Positions 14,875 to 23,832 of a DNA stretch of 33,211 bases are shown here, piece after piece. Source of the DNA: Salinivirgaceae bacterium (GTDB lineage: Bacteria > Bacteroidota > Bacteroidia > Bacteroidales > SZUA-534); contig JAQICC010000323.1 in NCBI GenBank assembly GCA_027858735.1, positions 1-33,211 on the forward strand, written 5' to 3'. The notes below the pieces were generated by a model. It ran no database searches. It was not told the DNA's origin and worked only from the letters and a program-made list of their open reading frames with translations. A program made the translations under genes and the position numbers. Position 1 is the first letter of the stretch; every line of letters starts with the position of its first letter.

Positions 14875-16389
14875 CTACAATTCGCAATACTCGCCATCGT
14901 TGCTTAAGTTTTTACATGGATAACGCCAGGTAATTTCTGGCTCTTCAATCAAAGTATCGGCATGTGCTGGTCCCCAGGATCCGGCCGGATAGCCGTAAAC
15001 AGGAATTTCAGGATTGTTTTTCCAAGCATTTATAATAGGCTGCACAAATGCCCATGCCTCTTCAACAGCATCGCCTCTAATATAAAGGGTTGAATCGCCT
15101 TGCATGCAATCCAATAGCAATCTTTCGTAAGCCTCTGGAATATGATCGTCGTTTAAATCGGAATAGTGAAAATCCATGTTTGCGGTTTTGGTGTTAAAAC
15201 CAGCGCCAGGCACTTTCATACTAAATTTAAACAATAAACCCTCATCGGGTTGCACGCGAATTACCAACTGGTTGTGCGCATTTATTGTTAGGTCATCGTG
15301 ACTAAAAATATGATGAGGCGACTTTTTAAAGTGTATCACAATTTCGGTTACACGTGTTGGTAATCGTTTGCCAGTTCTAATATAAAAAGGTACATCCTTC
15401 CAGCGCCAATTATCAATAAAAAACTTCATGGCTAGGTACGATTCCGTTCTACTATCATTGGGCACACCCTGTTCATATCTATAACCAGTAAGGCACTCTC
15501 CCTTAACAGTTGAACCTGTATATTGCCCTCGAATGACATACTTTGGTACTTCTTCTTCCTTTATTGGCCTCAATGATTGAAATACCTTTAGCACTTCGTT
15601 TCGAATTGCTTTTGATTCGGCATGAATAGGGGGTTCCATTGCAACTAAACCTACCAATTGCAATAGGTGATTTTGCACCATATCGCGCAAAGCACCCGAA
15701 TTGTCGTAATAACCACCACGAGTACCAACCCCTAATTCTTCTGAAGATGTTACCTCAACATGATGAATATAATTACGGTTCCAAAGAGGCTCGAAAATTC
15801 CATTGCCAAATCGCGTAACCAATACATTCTGCACGGTCTCTTTTCCCAAATAATGGTCAATTCGATAAATCTGATCCTCGCTAAAATAGTTTAGCAAATT
15901 CTTGTTTAGCTTTTTGGCTGATGCTAAATCAATACCAAATGGTTTCTCAATAATTATGCGTTTCCACGATTCACCTTCAACATCGGCAGTAATATTTGCC
16001 TTTTCTAAACCTTTGGCTACCAATTCATACAAGCCTGGTGGTGTAGATAAGTAATATATATAGTTTTCAGGAATACCAGTACCTTCTCTTAATTCATTCA
16101 ATTTCGATTTTACCAACTCATAATCATCAACTTTCCCAGTATCAATTTTCTGGTAAAATAGTTTATTTAAAAACGGTTCAACATCCTTTTCCTCACCGTC
16201 AAGCCATGTAATAAAATTTTTTCTAAACAATTCATCACTAAAATCAGTTCTACCCACGCCAAGAATTTTAAATTCCTTAGGTAGTAAATCTTGCTTAAAC
16301 AAACTAAACAATGCCGGTAAAAGCTTGCGTTTTGTAAGATCGCCCGATGCTCCAAAAATGGTTATTATATGTGATTCTGGTATATTCAT
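14875..16389 (-). CDS. zwf: glucose-6-phosphate 1-dehydrogenase
   Basis: A 504-residue enzyme, normal length, which oxidises glucose 6-phosphate with NADP+ and feeds the oxidative pentose phosphate pathway. The nucleotide-binding motif GASGDLTKRK is at residues 13-22, EKPFG at 148-152 and the active-site signature RIDHYLGKE at 176-184 with the catalytic His. Further family blocks such as NHLLQLVGLVAMEPP and FYIRTGKRLPTRVTEI are intact. It is divergent from gnd with 156 bases between them and followed on the same strand by pgl, so all three enzymes of the oxidative branch are within 5 kb. Confidence 0.98.
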   Translation of the reverse strand: MNIPESHIITIFGASGDLTKRKLLPALFSLFKQDLLPKEFKILGVGRTDFSDELFRKNFITWLDGEEKDVEPFLNKLFYQKIDTGKVDDYELVKSKLNELREGTGIPENYIYYLSTPPGLYELVAKGLEKANITADVEGESWKRIIIEKPFGIDLASAKKLNKNLLNYFSEDQIYRIDHYLGKETVQNVLVTRFGNGIFEPLWNRNYIHHVEVTSSEELGVGTRGGYYDNSGALRDMVQNHLLQLVGLVAMEPPIHAESKAIRNEVLKVFQSLRPIKEEEVPKYVIRGQYTGSTVKGECLTGYRYEQGVPNDSRTESYLAMKFFIDNWRWKDVPFYIRTGKRLPTRVTEIVIHFKKSPHHIFSHDDLTINAHNQLVIRVQPDEGLLFKFSMKVPGAGFNTKTANMDFHYSDLNDDHIPEAYERLLLDCMQGDSTLYIRGDAVEEAWAFVQPIINAWKNNPEIPVYGYPAGSWGPAHADTLIEEPEITWRYPCKNLSNDGEYCEL

Positions 16390-16411
16390 AACAATCGCTC
16401 TTAATTTTTAT

Positions 16412-16419
16412 CAAAGGTA
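16412..16419 (-). promoter_or_regulatory. zwf promoter -7 element
   Basis: On the minus strand this reads TACCTTTG, an exact match to the Bacteroidota -7 consensus TAnnTTTG, 22 bases before the zwf ATG. No TTG was found at the expected distance of 19-21 bases upstream, so only half of the promoter is supported. Confidence 0.4.
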
Positions 16420-16545
16420 GATATTGTATTTTTAACTCCCTATAAAAACTAGGCATTGTATCATAGTATAAATTAGATTATTATTAATTTAGCGCCATAA
16501 TATATCATTATTGCAACATGGGTTTCTCATACAAATATTAGAAAA

Positions 16546-18000
16546 ATGAAAGAATTATCAGATATCGGATTGGTTGGATTAGCCGTAATGGGAGAAAATC
16601 TGATTTTAAATATGGAAAGTAAAGGGTTCACTGTAACCGCTTTTAACCGATCGATAGAAAAGGTTGATAAATTTATAAATGGCAGGGCAAAAGGTAAAAA
16701 TATTCGTGGAGCACAATCCATTGAAGAATTGGTAAAAAGCTTAGCCAAACCACGCAAAATTATGTTAATGGTAAAAGCCGGCAAGCCTGTCGATGATTTT
16801 ATTGAATTGCTCATTCCGCATCTTGACAAAGGTGATATTATTATTGATGGCGGCAACACTCATTTTCCGGATACAACCAGACGTGTTAACTATGTTGAAA
16901 GTAAAGGTCTGCGATATATTGGAACCGGTGTTTCCGGTGGTGAGGAAGGTGCTTTAACCGGGCCAAGCATTATGCCAGGAGGTTCAAAATCGGCTTGGGA
17001 AGAAGTTAAACCCATATTTCAAACCATTTCTGCAAAGGTTGAAAACAATATTCCTTGCTGCGACTGGGTTGGAGAACAAGGTGCAGGACACTTTGTAAAA
17101 ATGGTGCATAATGGCATTGAATATGGCGACATGCAAATTATTTCGGAAGGTTACCATCTTATGAAATCGCTATTAGGATTAACCCCCGACGAAATGCACG
17201 AAGTTTTTAAGGAATGGAACAGAGGCGATTTAGACAGCTACCTTATAGAAATTACTACCGATATTCTGGCTTATAAAGATGAAGATGGTCAACCGCTGGT
17301 TGAGAAAATTTTAGATAAAGCCGGCCAAAAAGGTACAGGAAAATGGACTGCCATTGAAGCTCTTGACCTTGGCATACCGCTTACACTAATTGGCGAAGCT
17401 GTTTTCGCCAGAGCACTATCATCGCAAAAAGATGAACGTGTGGCTGCCTCAAAAATTATTAATGCTACTCAACCTAATTTTAAGGGCGATAAAAAACAAT
17501 TTATTAAAGACCTTGGAGAAGCGCTTTTTGCTGCCAAATTGGTTTCGTATGCTCAGGGTTACGCATTAATGAAAGCTGCCGCTGACGAAAATAAATGGGA
17601 TTTAAATTATGGCGGTATCGCATTAATGTGGCGAGGTGGTTGCATTATCCGATCGGCATTCTTAGGCAAGATAAAAGAAGCCTACGTTAATAATCCAACT
17701 ATCTCAAACTTACTTTTAGATCCTTTCTTTAAAGAGAAATTGGAAACGGCGGAAAAAGCATGGAGAAGAGTTATTTCAACAGCGGTATTAAACGGAATAC
17801 CAGTTCCTGCACTTTCTACTGCCTTGAGCTATTTTGACGGTTACAGAAGTGAATCGTTGCCTGCTAATTTATTGCAAGCGCAACGCGATTATTTCGGAGC
17901 TCACATGTACGAAAGAACCGACAAACCAAGAGGTGAATTTTTCCATACAAATTGGACAGGTACGGGTGGTGATACGGCTTCTTCAACATACAATGCTTAG
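16546..18000 (+). CDS. gnd: 6-phosphogluconate dehydrogenase, decarboxylating
   Basis: A 484-residue NADP-dependent enzyme converting 6-phosphogluconate to ribulose 5-phosphate and CO2. The Rossmann motif IGLVGLAVMGENL is at residues 7-19, the substrate motif GVSGGEEGALTGPSIMPGG at 128-146, and GHFVKMVHNGIEYGDMQ at 181-197 contains the catalytic Lys185. It is the long form of the enzyme with the C-terminal tail RGEFFHTNWTG. It is transcribed away from zwf, which is a sensible arrangement for coordinated control. Nothing unusual was seen. Confidence 0.98.
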   Translation: MKELSDIGLVGLAVMGENLILNMESKGFTVTAFNRSIEKVDKFINGRAKGKNIRGAQSIEELVKSLAKPRKIMLMVKAGKPVDDFIELLIPHLDKGDIIIDGGNTHFPDTTRRVNYVESKGLRYIGTGVSGGEEGALTGPSIMPGGSKSAWEEVKPIFQTISAKVENNIPCCDWVGEQGAGHFVKMVHNGIEYGDMQIISEGYHLMKSLLGLTPDEMHEVFKEWNRGDLDSYLIEITTDILAYKDEDGQPLVEKILDKAGQKGTGKWTAIEALDLGIPLTLIGEAVFARALSSQKDERVAASKIINATQPNFKGDKKQFIKDLGEALFAAKLVSYAQGYALMKAAADENKWDLNYGGIALMWRGGCIIRSAFLGKIKEAYVNNPTISNLLLDPFFKEKLETAEKAWRRVISTAVLNGIPVPALSTALSYFDGYRSESLPANLLQAQRDYFGAHMYERTDKPRGEFFHTNWTGTGGDTASSTYNA

Positions 18001-18070
18001 TTATTGAACCGTGTATTTCAAAGACTTAACATACTTTAACACAATTTAACAATCATTGGTTTGAAATTTG

Positions 18071-18078
18071 TATTTTTG
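18071..18078 (+). promoter_or_regulatory. candidate -7 element for the TPR gene
   Basis: TATTTTTG matches TAnnTTTG and lies 37 bases before the ATG of the TPR protein gene. A correctly spaced TTG is lacking, so the call is tentative. Confidence 0.3.
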
Positions 18079-18114
18079 GGTCTTTGAAATTTTAAACCTC
18101 ACAACAGCAAACGA

Positions 18115-20109
18115 ATGGCTTTTATTAAGAAATCCCTGATAATTATTTTGCTACTTCTTGTATGTATTACAGGAAAATCTCAATTTGATATTCAACACTA
18201 CCTTATTGAAGGACATCACGATTTAATGAAATCGAATTACACATCAGCAATACAGCGCTTTAATACCATAATTCAAATTAAGCCTGATGTATTAGAAGCT
18301 TACTATTTTAGAGGATTTGCTAAATACTCCTTAAGCGATTACCAAGGGGCATATACCGATTTCAATAAGGTTATTGAACTAAACCCTTATTTTGCAGAAG
18401 GTTTTCGATTTAGGGGAATTACGAAAGCGGCCATGCAAGATTATCAAGATGCTTTAGAGGATTATAAAAAGGCGATTGAACTCGACATATCTAATCCTGA
18501 CAATTACGTAAGCAGAGGTTTTACCTATTTAATGCTTAAGGACTATGACAAATCCATTGCTGATTTTGATATGGCTTTAAAATTAAATAAGGAGCTGCCC
18601 TATGCATATTTACACAGAGGATATGCAAAAATGAGCAAAGAAGACTTTGATGGAGCTATTAAAGATTTTACTGAAGGTATAAAACTTAACCCTTATAACC
18701 CAGACGGATTTGCACGACGAGCCATTGCATTATCGGAAAAAGAAAAATTCGAAGATGCGTTAGAAGACCTAAACCGAGCCATTGACATGGACAAAAGCAA
18801 TACGCTCTATTATTTTCAGCGCGCTATTATTAAATACCATGCCGATGATTTAGACGGAACAATGGAGGATTACAATAAGGTGCTAGAACTTGATCCTGAA
18901 AATGCCCTAACCTACTTCAATCGAGCCATATTAAAATCGCAAATTGGTGACAACCAGGGAGCAATAAAAGATTATACAATGGCTTCAGAATACAACCCCC
19001 AAAATATTCTGCCTTATTTTAATCGTGGTGGTGTAAAATATGATGTTGGAGACTACTATGGTGCCATTCAAGATTGGAGTCAGGCAATAGAAATATTTCC
19101 CGATTTTGCGAAAGCTTTTCAAGCTCGTTCATCGGCTCGGTATCAAGTAGGCGATGTTATTGGAGCTATGGAAGATAAAGAAACTGCCCAAAAGAAAATT
19201 GAAGAATACCAATCGAAAAATAATGGCGATACTACCATGGCCGAGTTTATGGACACATCGGCCAATTTCAACAAGATTATTGAATTCGATTCAGATTTTT
19301 ATCGAGCAAATATGGATGATGGCCAAATTCAAAACCGTCGTATTGTTATTGACCTAAAACCAATATTATTAATTACCAGCAAACATTACGATTTACCCGA
19401 TGAAAATATAGCTTTCTACTTAGAAAGTCTTGAAAAATTAAATACTACAAATCCTTTAAAAACAACCTTTACAGTATCAACAGAGCTTTCTAAATTAGAA
19501 GTTGACAGCGTTCGTTCCATGCTAAATATTACGGAACAAGAGAAAATGATTTCATCATACGATTCATACCTATACTTTTATCAGGGGCTTTTGAACAGTA
19601 TGATCCAGAATTTTAATCAAAGTTTAAAAGCTTACAGCACCGCCATTTCATTAGATGCTGAATTTGATTTAGCTTATTTTAACCGCGCCAACACACGGTA
19701 TTTAATGATTGAATACCTTAACTCGCTCGACGATTACTCGCAGGTTATTACCCTTGAGGGTAAAGCAACCACTCTGAAAGACGATAGCAATCAAAAAATG
19801 GAATACAATGATTACCATGATGTAATTGGCGATTTGGATAAAGCCATTGAAATAAATCCAACATTCGGTTTTGCCTATTATAATCGCGCCAACGTAAAAT
19901 GCATGACTAAAGATTTTACAGGTGCCATTGATGATTACTCTAGCAGCATTAAGGTAGGGCCAGAAATACCACAAGCCTATTTTAACCGTGGCCTAACTCT
20001 TATTTATTTACAAGACAATGAAAAAGGCTGTCTGGATATGAGTAAAGCAGGAGAATTAGGAATTGAGGAAGCTTATCCGGTAATTAAGAAATACTGTTCT
20101 AAAGATTAA
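18115..20109 (+). CDS. exported tetratricopeptide-repeat protein
   Basis: A 664-residue protein with a signal peptide (MAFIKKSLIIILLLLVCITGKSQ) and two blocks of TPR units. The first, about residues 30-340, has nine or so 34-residue repeats with the pattern AYxxRGxAKxxxxDYxGAixDFxKAIELNP. A non-repeat linker, about residues 345-485, separates it from a second block to the end. The Asn/Arg pattern YFNRA and DYxxAI is that of Sel1/TPR-type scaffold proteins common in Bacteroidota envelopes. It probably mediates protein assembly in the periplasm. No partner can be named from the neighbours, and a candidate promoter suggests it is transcribed on its own. Confidence 0.9.
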   Translation: MAFIKKSLIIILLLLVCITGKSQFDIQHYLIEGHHDLMKSNYTSAIQRFNTIIQIKPDVLEAYYFRGFAKYSLSDYQGAYTDFNKVIELNPYFAEGFRFRGITKAAMQDYQDALEDYKKAIELDISNPDNYVSRGFTYLMLKDYDKSIADFDMALKLNKELPYAYLHRGYAKMSKEDFDGAIKDFTEGIKLNPYNPDGFARRAIALSEKEKFEDALEDLNRAIDMDKSNTLYYFQRAIIKYHADDLDGTMEDYNKVLELDPENALTYFNRAILKSQIGDNQGAIKDYTMASEYNPQNILPYFNRGGVKYDVGDYYGAIQDWSQAIEIFPDFAKAFQARSSARYQVGDVIGAMEDKETAQKKIEEYQSKNNGDTTMAEFMDTSANFNKIIEFDSDFYRANMDDGQIQNRRIVIDLKPILLITSKHYDLPDENIAFYLESLEKLNTTNPLKTTFTVSTELSKLEVDSVRSMLNITEQEKMISSYDSYLYFYQGLLNSMIQNFNQSLKAYSTAISLDAEFDLAYFNRANTRYLMIEYLNSLDDYSQVITLEGKATTLKDDSNQKMEYNDYHDVIGDLDKAIEINPTFGFAYYNRANVKCMTKDFTGAIDDYSSSIKVGPEIPQAYFNRGLTLIYLQDNEKGCLDMSKAGELGIEEAYPVIKKYCSKD

Positions 20110-20112
20110 AAA

Positions 20113-20256
20113 AAGTCTTCAGCTCTCAGTAAGCAGTCTACAAAAGGCAATTTTCTATATTGCTTGGTCTTTTTGCTGTATAAAGTTTGCCTATATTACT
20201 ACCAACTATTAAAAACAGTAACCTACTCAGGACTGGAAACTGAGGACTGAAGACTG
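20113..20256. repeat. CAGTNNN/NNNACTG bracket between convergent genes
   Basis: Left arm 20113-20147: AAGTCTT, CAGCTCT, CAGTAAG, CAGTCTA, CAAAAGG. Right arm 20229-20256, inverted: AGGACTG, GAAACTG, AGGACTG, AAGACTG. About 80 bases lie between the arms without a visible coding frame. The left arm begins three bases after the TPR gene stop and the right arm ends one base before the stop codon of the convergent gene, so the element fills the whole gap. Confidence 0.85.
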
Positions 20257-20257
20257 A

Positions 20258-21337
20258 TTATGGCGTATATGTTTTTCCGTTGTAGTAAATCTTAGTTGTA
20301 TTCATACCTTCATTGTAAATAACTACATTTCGATGCACTTTATATTCATTAATTTTTTCGTAGGATAGGGTAATAACCTCACCATTCTGAAAAAGTTTTA
20401 AAAATCCATTTTGATTTAAATAAGCGATTGTATTATCACTTATTTCATAAGAGGCTGGTATAAAGCTCTCAATTAAATACTGTTCACCTTTGTAAAAAGC
20501 AAACAATTGATTTTGCAGATGATAAACCAGCATCTCATCTTTTAACTCATAAAAATCTGGTTTATATGACGCAATATCATATGTTTCCCCATTATCAAAT
20601 AATTTAAAATCACCCATGTTTGTTACATAAGCCACCTTTTCATAACCTACTTGAAATGATTTTGGTTTAAAAGTTTCCTGTTCAAAAACCTCTCCTTCAT
20701 AAAACACCTTGAGAAATCCAGTCATAGGGTCAATATATGCCATAATATTTCTACCTAATTTGGCAATAATATTAGGTGTTTGCTCAAGTTCATAGGTTTT
20801 TCCCTGATAAAAAACTTTAAAATTTTGATAGGCGTCTATATATCCTAAAATATTAGCTCCCACTTTGAAAAATGCCGCGTTTGCAAATAAAAGTCCATCT
20901 TCCAAATAAATAATTTTACCATTGTAATAGGCCTGGAAATAGTAGTTTTCGGTATCAAAAAAAACTACCAAACTATCCCCTGCCAAGTAATTACCTACAA
21001 ATTTCGACAACAGTCTTTTAACCCCATCTTCAAACACATAGAGTTGGGTGCCAATCTGATAAGTTATTAAATTATCGGTTACCTTGTATGAACTTACCAG
21101 TAAACTAATATCGTAGGTAATGTGATTGTAATAAGCCTTAAAATGATCGCCATTGGTAACATAAGCCAAACATTTATCCCCTACTTCAAATTCCTTAACT
21201 GGCTGATATTCAAGCTGCCGAATATTACCATCGTCAAAAACATAAAACTTATTTTGATAATCGGAAAAGCCAGCAATATTTTGAGAAAAAACACCAGATA
21301 TAAAGGCTAATAATAAAAGAGTAAGTAACAATCGCAT
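20258..21337 (-). CDS. secreted repeat protein, possible beta-propeller
   Basis: A 359-residue protein with a signal peptide (MRLLLTLLLLAFISGVFSQ) and about eight degenerate repeats of roughly 40 residues. The repeat core is a Gly-x-Asn/Lys-hydrophobic-AY strand (for example GRNIMAYIDPMTGFLKVFYEG), followed by FKVFYxGxTYxLE. The regular strand pattern suggests a beta-propeller or solenoid. No catalytic motif and no C-terminal type IX sorting domain was seen. The final residues NGKTYTP complete the last strand. It has its own well-matched promoter at 21360-21390. It could be a binding or scaffolding protein outside the inner membrane. Function unknown. Confidence 0.75.
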   Translation of the reverse strand: MRLLLTLLLLAFISGVFSQNIAGFSDYQNKFYVFDDGNIRQLEYQPVKEFEVGDKCLAYVTNGDHFKAYYNHITYDISLLVSSYKVTDNLITYQIGTQLYVFEDGVKRLLSKFVGNYLAGDSLVVFFDTENYYFQAYYNGKIIYLEDGLLFANAAFFKVGANILGYIDAYQNFKVFYQGKTYELEQTPNIIAKLGRNIMAYIDPMTGFLKVFYEGEVFEQETFKPKSFQVGYEKVAYVTNMGDFKLFDNGETYDIASYKPDFYELKDEMLVYHLQNQLFAFYKGEQYLIESFIPASYEISDNTIAYLNQNGFLKLFQNGEVITLSYEKINEYKVHRNVVIYNEGMNTTKIYYNGKTYTP

Positions 21338-21359
21338 ACACCAAATAATTGAGTTAACT

Positions 21360-21390
21360 CAAAGATATAAGAATAGACGATATTGGGCAA
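21360..21390 (-). promoter_or_regulatory. Bacteroidota-type promoter of the repeat-protein gene
   Basis: Read on the minus strand: TTG (21388-21390), a 20-base spacer, then TATCTTTG (21360-21367). Both elements match the Bacteroidota consensus TTG-N19-21-TAnnTTTG. The expected start site is near 21353, about 16 bases before the ATG. This is the best promoter found in the window and a good sign of the phylum. Confidence 0.75.
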
Positions 21391-21400
21391 AATTTATTGC

Positions 21401-21562
21401 ATGAATCAATTTAATTTAACAATTAAACAGGAAGCTGACGAGGTATCAATACCAAAAACAGATAATTATAAGCAGCAAACTGCTGAGAATCTGGCCACCG
21501 TAAAACTTTGGCAGGCAAACAAAAGAGCTTATCTAAAAAGTCTTTGTAAGAACTTTGAGTAA
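21401..21562 (+). CDS. possible 53-residue protein
   Basis: An ATG at 21401 opens 53 codons that end with TAA at 21560-21562. The translation begins MNQFNLTIKQEADEV and ends ANKRAYLKSLCKNFE. It is hydrophilic, varied and looks more protein-like than a chance frame, but no family is recognised and no ribosome binding site is evident. It overlaps no other gene and starts just beyond a divergent promoter. It may be a small protein or a remnant. Confidence 0.35.
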   Translation: MNQFNLTIKQEADEVSIPKTDNYKQQTAENLATVKLWQANKRAYLKSLCKNFE

Positions 21563-21589
21563 GTTCGTAACACAACTTAAATAGCTGTA

Positions 21590-21630
21590 AAACAGAGCAT
21601 CACTAAGAATAAGGAAAGGTTCACAGAGAA
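21590..21630 (+). repeat. decayed two-unit copy of the GxxExxY element repeat
   Basis: AAACAGAGCATCACTAAGAA (21590-21609) matches the unit ACACAGAGATGCACAAAGAA at 15 of 20 positions. The next unit, AAGGAAAGGTTCACAGAGAA (21611-21630), matches ACACTGAGGTTCGCAGAGAA at 14 of 20. These are the units that flank the GxxExxY gene 2.2 kb away. This copy has no gene and no inverted partner. Confidence 0.45.
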
Positions 21631-21706
21631 AAATTACTTTTTTTCGATGTCTTTTGTTTTTTGAACAGCCTCATTACAAAATAATCAATTTGAAGAATTA
21701 CTAAAT

Positions 21707-22225
21707 TTAGAAATTCAATTCGTTAAACAATTTATAATCAATCGCATTCCCAACATGCAGCCCAAATTCATGGCAATAGCCAGCCTTTACCTCAACTACA
21801 TATTGCGCGTACTCAAATGACGGTATACTTTTAAGCGAATAGGGCTCGCAGTTTTCAGCAATATGAACAATTTCTTTATTTGAATTAACAAAAATAATAT
21901 CAAGTGAAACATGGCAATTTTTCATCCAAAATGACCGCCTGCGTTCATCAGGAAATATGAATAGCATGCCTTCATTCGCTGCCATTGACTTCCTGTACAT
22001 CATTCCTTGTTCCCTCTTAGCATTATCATCAGCTACTTCAATCTTTATGCTTGCTACTTCACTCCCTTTCCTACTTAAAAAATGTAAGTTTCCTTGATGC
22101 TGGAATTTTGGCTCAGCCTTAATCGCATATTTAGGTGGCAAATTTGGGTTTGGCTTGGGTTTTTTACTTTCGGTGCAAGAAATTGTAATAACTATAATTA
22201 GTGTAAAAGCAATATAATATTTCAT
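21707..22225 (-). CDS. DUF192-family lipoprotein
   Basis: A 172-residue protein with a lipoprotein signal (ISC, Cys17), a Pro/Lys-rich linker, and a DUF192 domain from about residue 55 to the end. Typical stretches are IKIEVADDNAKREQGMMYRKSM, GMLFIFPDERRRSFWMKNCHVSLDIIFVNSNKEIVHI and YVVEVKAGYCHEFGLHVGNAI. The family is a small secreted or periplasmic beta-rich domain without a defined activity. It is on the same strand as the lanthipeptide genes but 258 bases beyond the adaptor gene and is probably unrelated to them. Confidence 0.88.
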   Translation of the reverse strand: MKYYIAFTLIIVITISCTESKKPKPNPNLPPKYAIKAEPKFQHQGNLHFLSRKGSEVASIKIEVADDNAKREQGMMYRKSMAANEGMLFIFPDERRRSFWMKNCHVSLDIIFVNSNKEIVHIAENCEPYSLKSIPSFEYAQYVVEVKAGYCHEFGLHVGNAIDYKLFNELNF

Positions 22226-22483
22226 CGGTTTAATAATTAATTTTCAAAGGTTGAATGGAACTTAGCATAATGTTATAATCATTCTCTCCGATATACCATC
22301 GAGGCTAAGCTGTGTGTAAGTTTAATAATTCTAAAATAATGAACGTTTCATTTGCATATTAATAAGCTGAGTTCGATAAGAAATACCAACACTACTATAA
22401 CGATTCTTAACATAGGAACTTCAAATTTTTGAAATTTCATCGAGATAATATAAGAAAATTTGAGGCTGTCAAAATTACTCTAA

Positions 22484-23821
22484 TTAATCACGTTTTTTTA
22501 CCTTTTGTACCGATTTAGTACTCCAATGATTTTTAAATATCGCTTTTAACGGATTAAACAGGCGTACAATTAAAGGGAGATCATCGGTTATTATTTCGGC
22601 GGTTCCAACCATTCTTTGTGAAAAAGGGAGCACATAACCATAATTTGTAATTAGACTATCTGCCAAGTCTACCTCAACCATATATTTTTGTTGAGCCGGA
22701 ACCATTGAAATTGAAGCTACTCGGGCTGTTATCATACCAAATTCTTGATCAGGATAATTAGCAAATTTCAAGTTCACTGCTTGATTAAGGCGTACTTTAC
22801 CCGCCCCTTTTGCCGGTAAAGTTATTCGACCAATTATTTTTGATTGTTTTAATGGTACTATTGTAAATACATCATCACCCGCTTTTACATATTGGTTTTT
22901 ACTCCAAATTTTATTGAAGGCAACAATACCATCTATGGGCGAAACAAGCATATAAGTATCGTACCACCCGGCAATATTGCTTTCTAGGTTCTGAAACAAT
23001 TCCGAAAGCCGGCCTAAATACTCTTGTTCCTTGCGCAAGTCTTCCAATTCCATATCGGTTATCTGTTGATCTAAATCGGTCATTTGCATACGTGCTGTTA
23101 CAACAACTGATCGAGCATTTTCAAGCGAAAGCCCATTTTGTAACAAAACAGCGCTACTTTTTTCAAAATCGGCTAAAGAAATTACATCCTTAACGAACAA
23201 ACCTGAATCGCGTAAAAACTGATTTTCGGCCAATTGGTAATCATCTTTTTTAAGTGATGCCTGCCTTTGCATAAGTCTTACATATTCTTGAAGTTCTTTC
23301 TTTTTTTGTTTAAGCGAGGTTGTTTTCTTTTGATAATAACAAAGTTCTTTAAACTGAAGATAATCCGAAGCTTCTTTTTGGAATGATGTAAAGGAATTTT
23401 GAATTTCTCCCAAATTTAAAGTGTCAGGAAGATACTGTAACCATTCATCTGTGAAATCAATTCGATCTGCTTCATGCTCTTCCACATATTTTTTCAGCCA
23501 TTCAACATGAGCAATATTTGCAGGATTCTTAATTACTGCCAATCGTTCATTCACTACTACTCTTTGCGAATCAACGACCAAAATTATGGTTAAGTTACCA
23601 TTGGTTTTTGCTACTATAGTAGCCGGTGGATTCTCTGAAACTACCTCAACAGGGGCTCTCAGGATATCGGGATATTTAAAGAAAAAACTACCCATAAATA
23701 ACACAACTACTACCAATATAATTATAGTTATACCGTAGCGTATTAATCGAGAGGGTATATGCCCAAGAATCTCTTGTACTTCCTCTGATCTTAATTCTAT
23801 ATTTTCTATTTCTTTACTCAT
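22484..23821 (-). CDS. HlyD-family adaptor of the lanthipeptide exporter
   Basis: A 445-residue membrane-fusion protein with a cytoplasmic N-terminus, one membrane helix at about residues 30-50 (ITIIILVVVVLFMGSFFF), a first lipoyl half (PVEVVSENPPATIVAKTNGNLTI), a long coiled coil at about residues 160-280, the second half (MLVSPIDGIVAFNKIWSKNQYVKAGD) and a beta-barrel domain. It would link the peptidase-containing ABC transporter encoded upstream to an outer-membrane channel. No TolC gene is near, so an outer-membrane partner encoded elsewhere, perhaps the one at 4055, would be needed. It is separated from the ABC gene by an inserted element; its start codon is 11 bases from the first repeat unit. 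Confidence 0.9.
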   Translation of the reverse strand: MSKEIENIELRSEEVQEILGHIPSRLIRYGITIIILVVVVLFMGSFFFKYPDILRAPVEVVSENPPATIVAKTNGNLTIILVVDSQRVVVNERLAVIKNPANIAHVEWLKKYVEEHEADRIDFTDEWLQYLPDTLNLGEIQNSFTSFQKEASDYLQFKELCYYQKKTTSLKQKKKELQEYVRLMQRQASLKKDDYQLAENQFLRDSGLFVKDVISLADFEKSSAVLLQNGLSLENARSVVVTARMQMTDLDQQITDMELEDLRKEQEYLGRLSELFQNLESNIAGWYDTYMLVSPIDGIVAFNKIWSKNQYVKAGDDVFTIVPLKQSKIIGRITLPAKGAGKVRLNQAVNLKFANYPDQEFGMITARVASISMVPAQQKYMVEVDLADSLITNYGYVLPFSQRMVGTAEIITDDLPLIVRLFNPLKAIFKNHWSTKSVQKVKKRD

Positions 23822-23832
23822 TTTTGACTATA

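Noticed and set aside
19702-19974. Minus-strand open frames within the TPR gene
   Set aside because: Shadow frames opposite well-supported TPR codons.
22226-22483. Terminator after the HlyD adaptor gene
   Set aside because: Only weak AT-rich pairing without a clear stem and T run.
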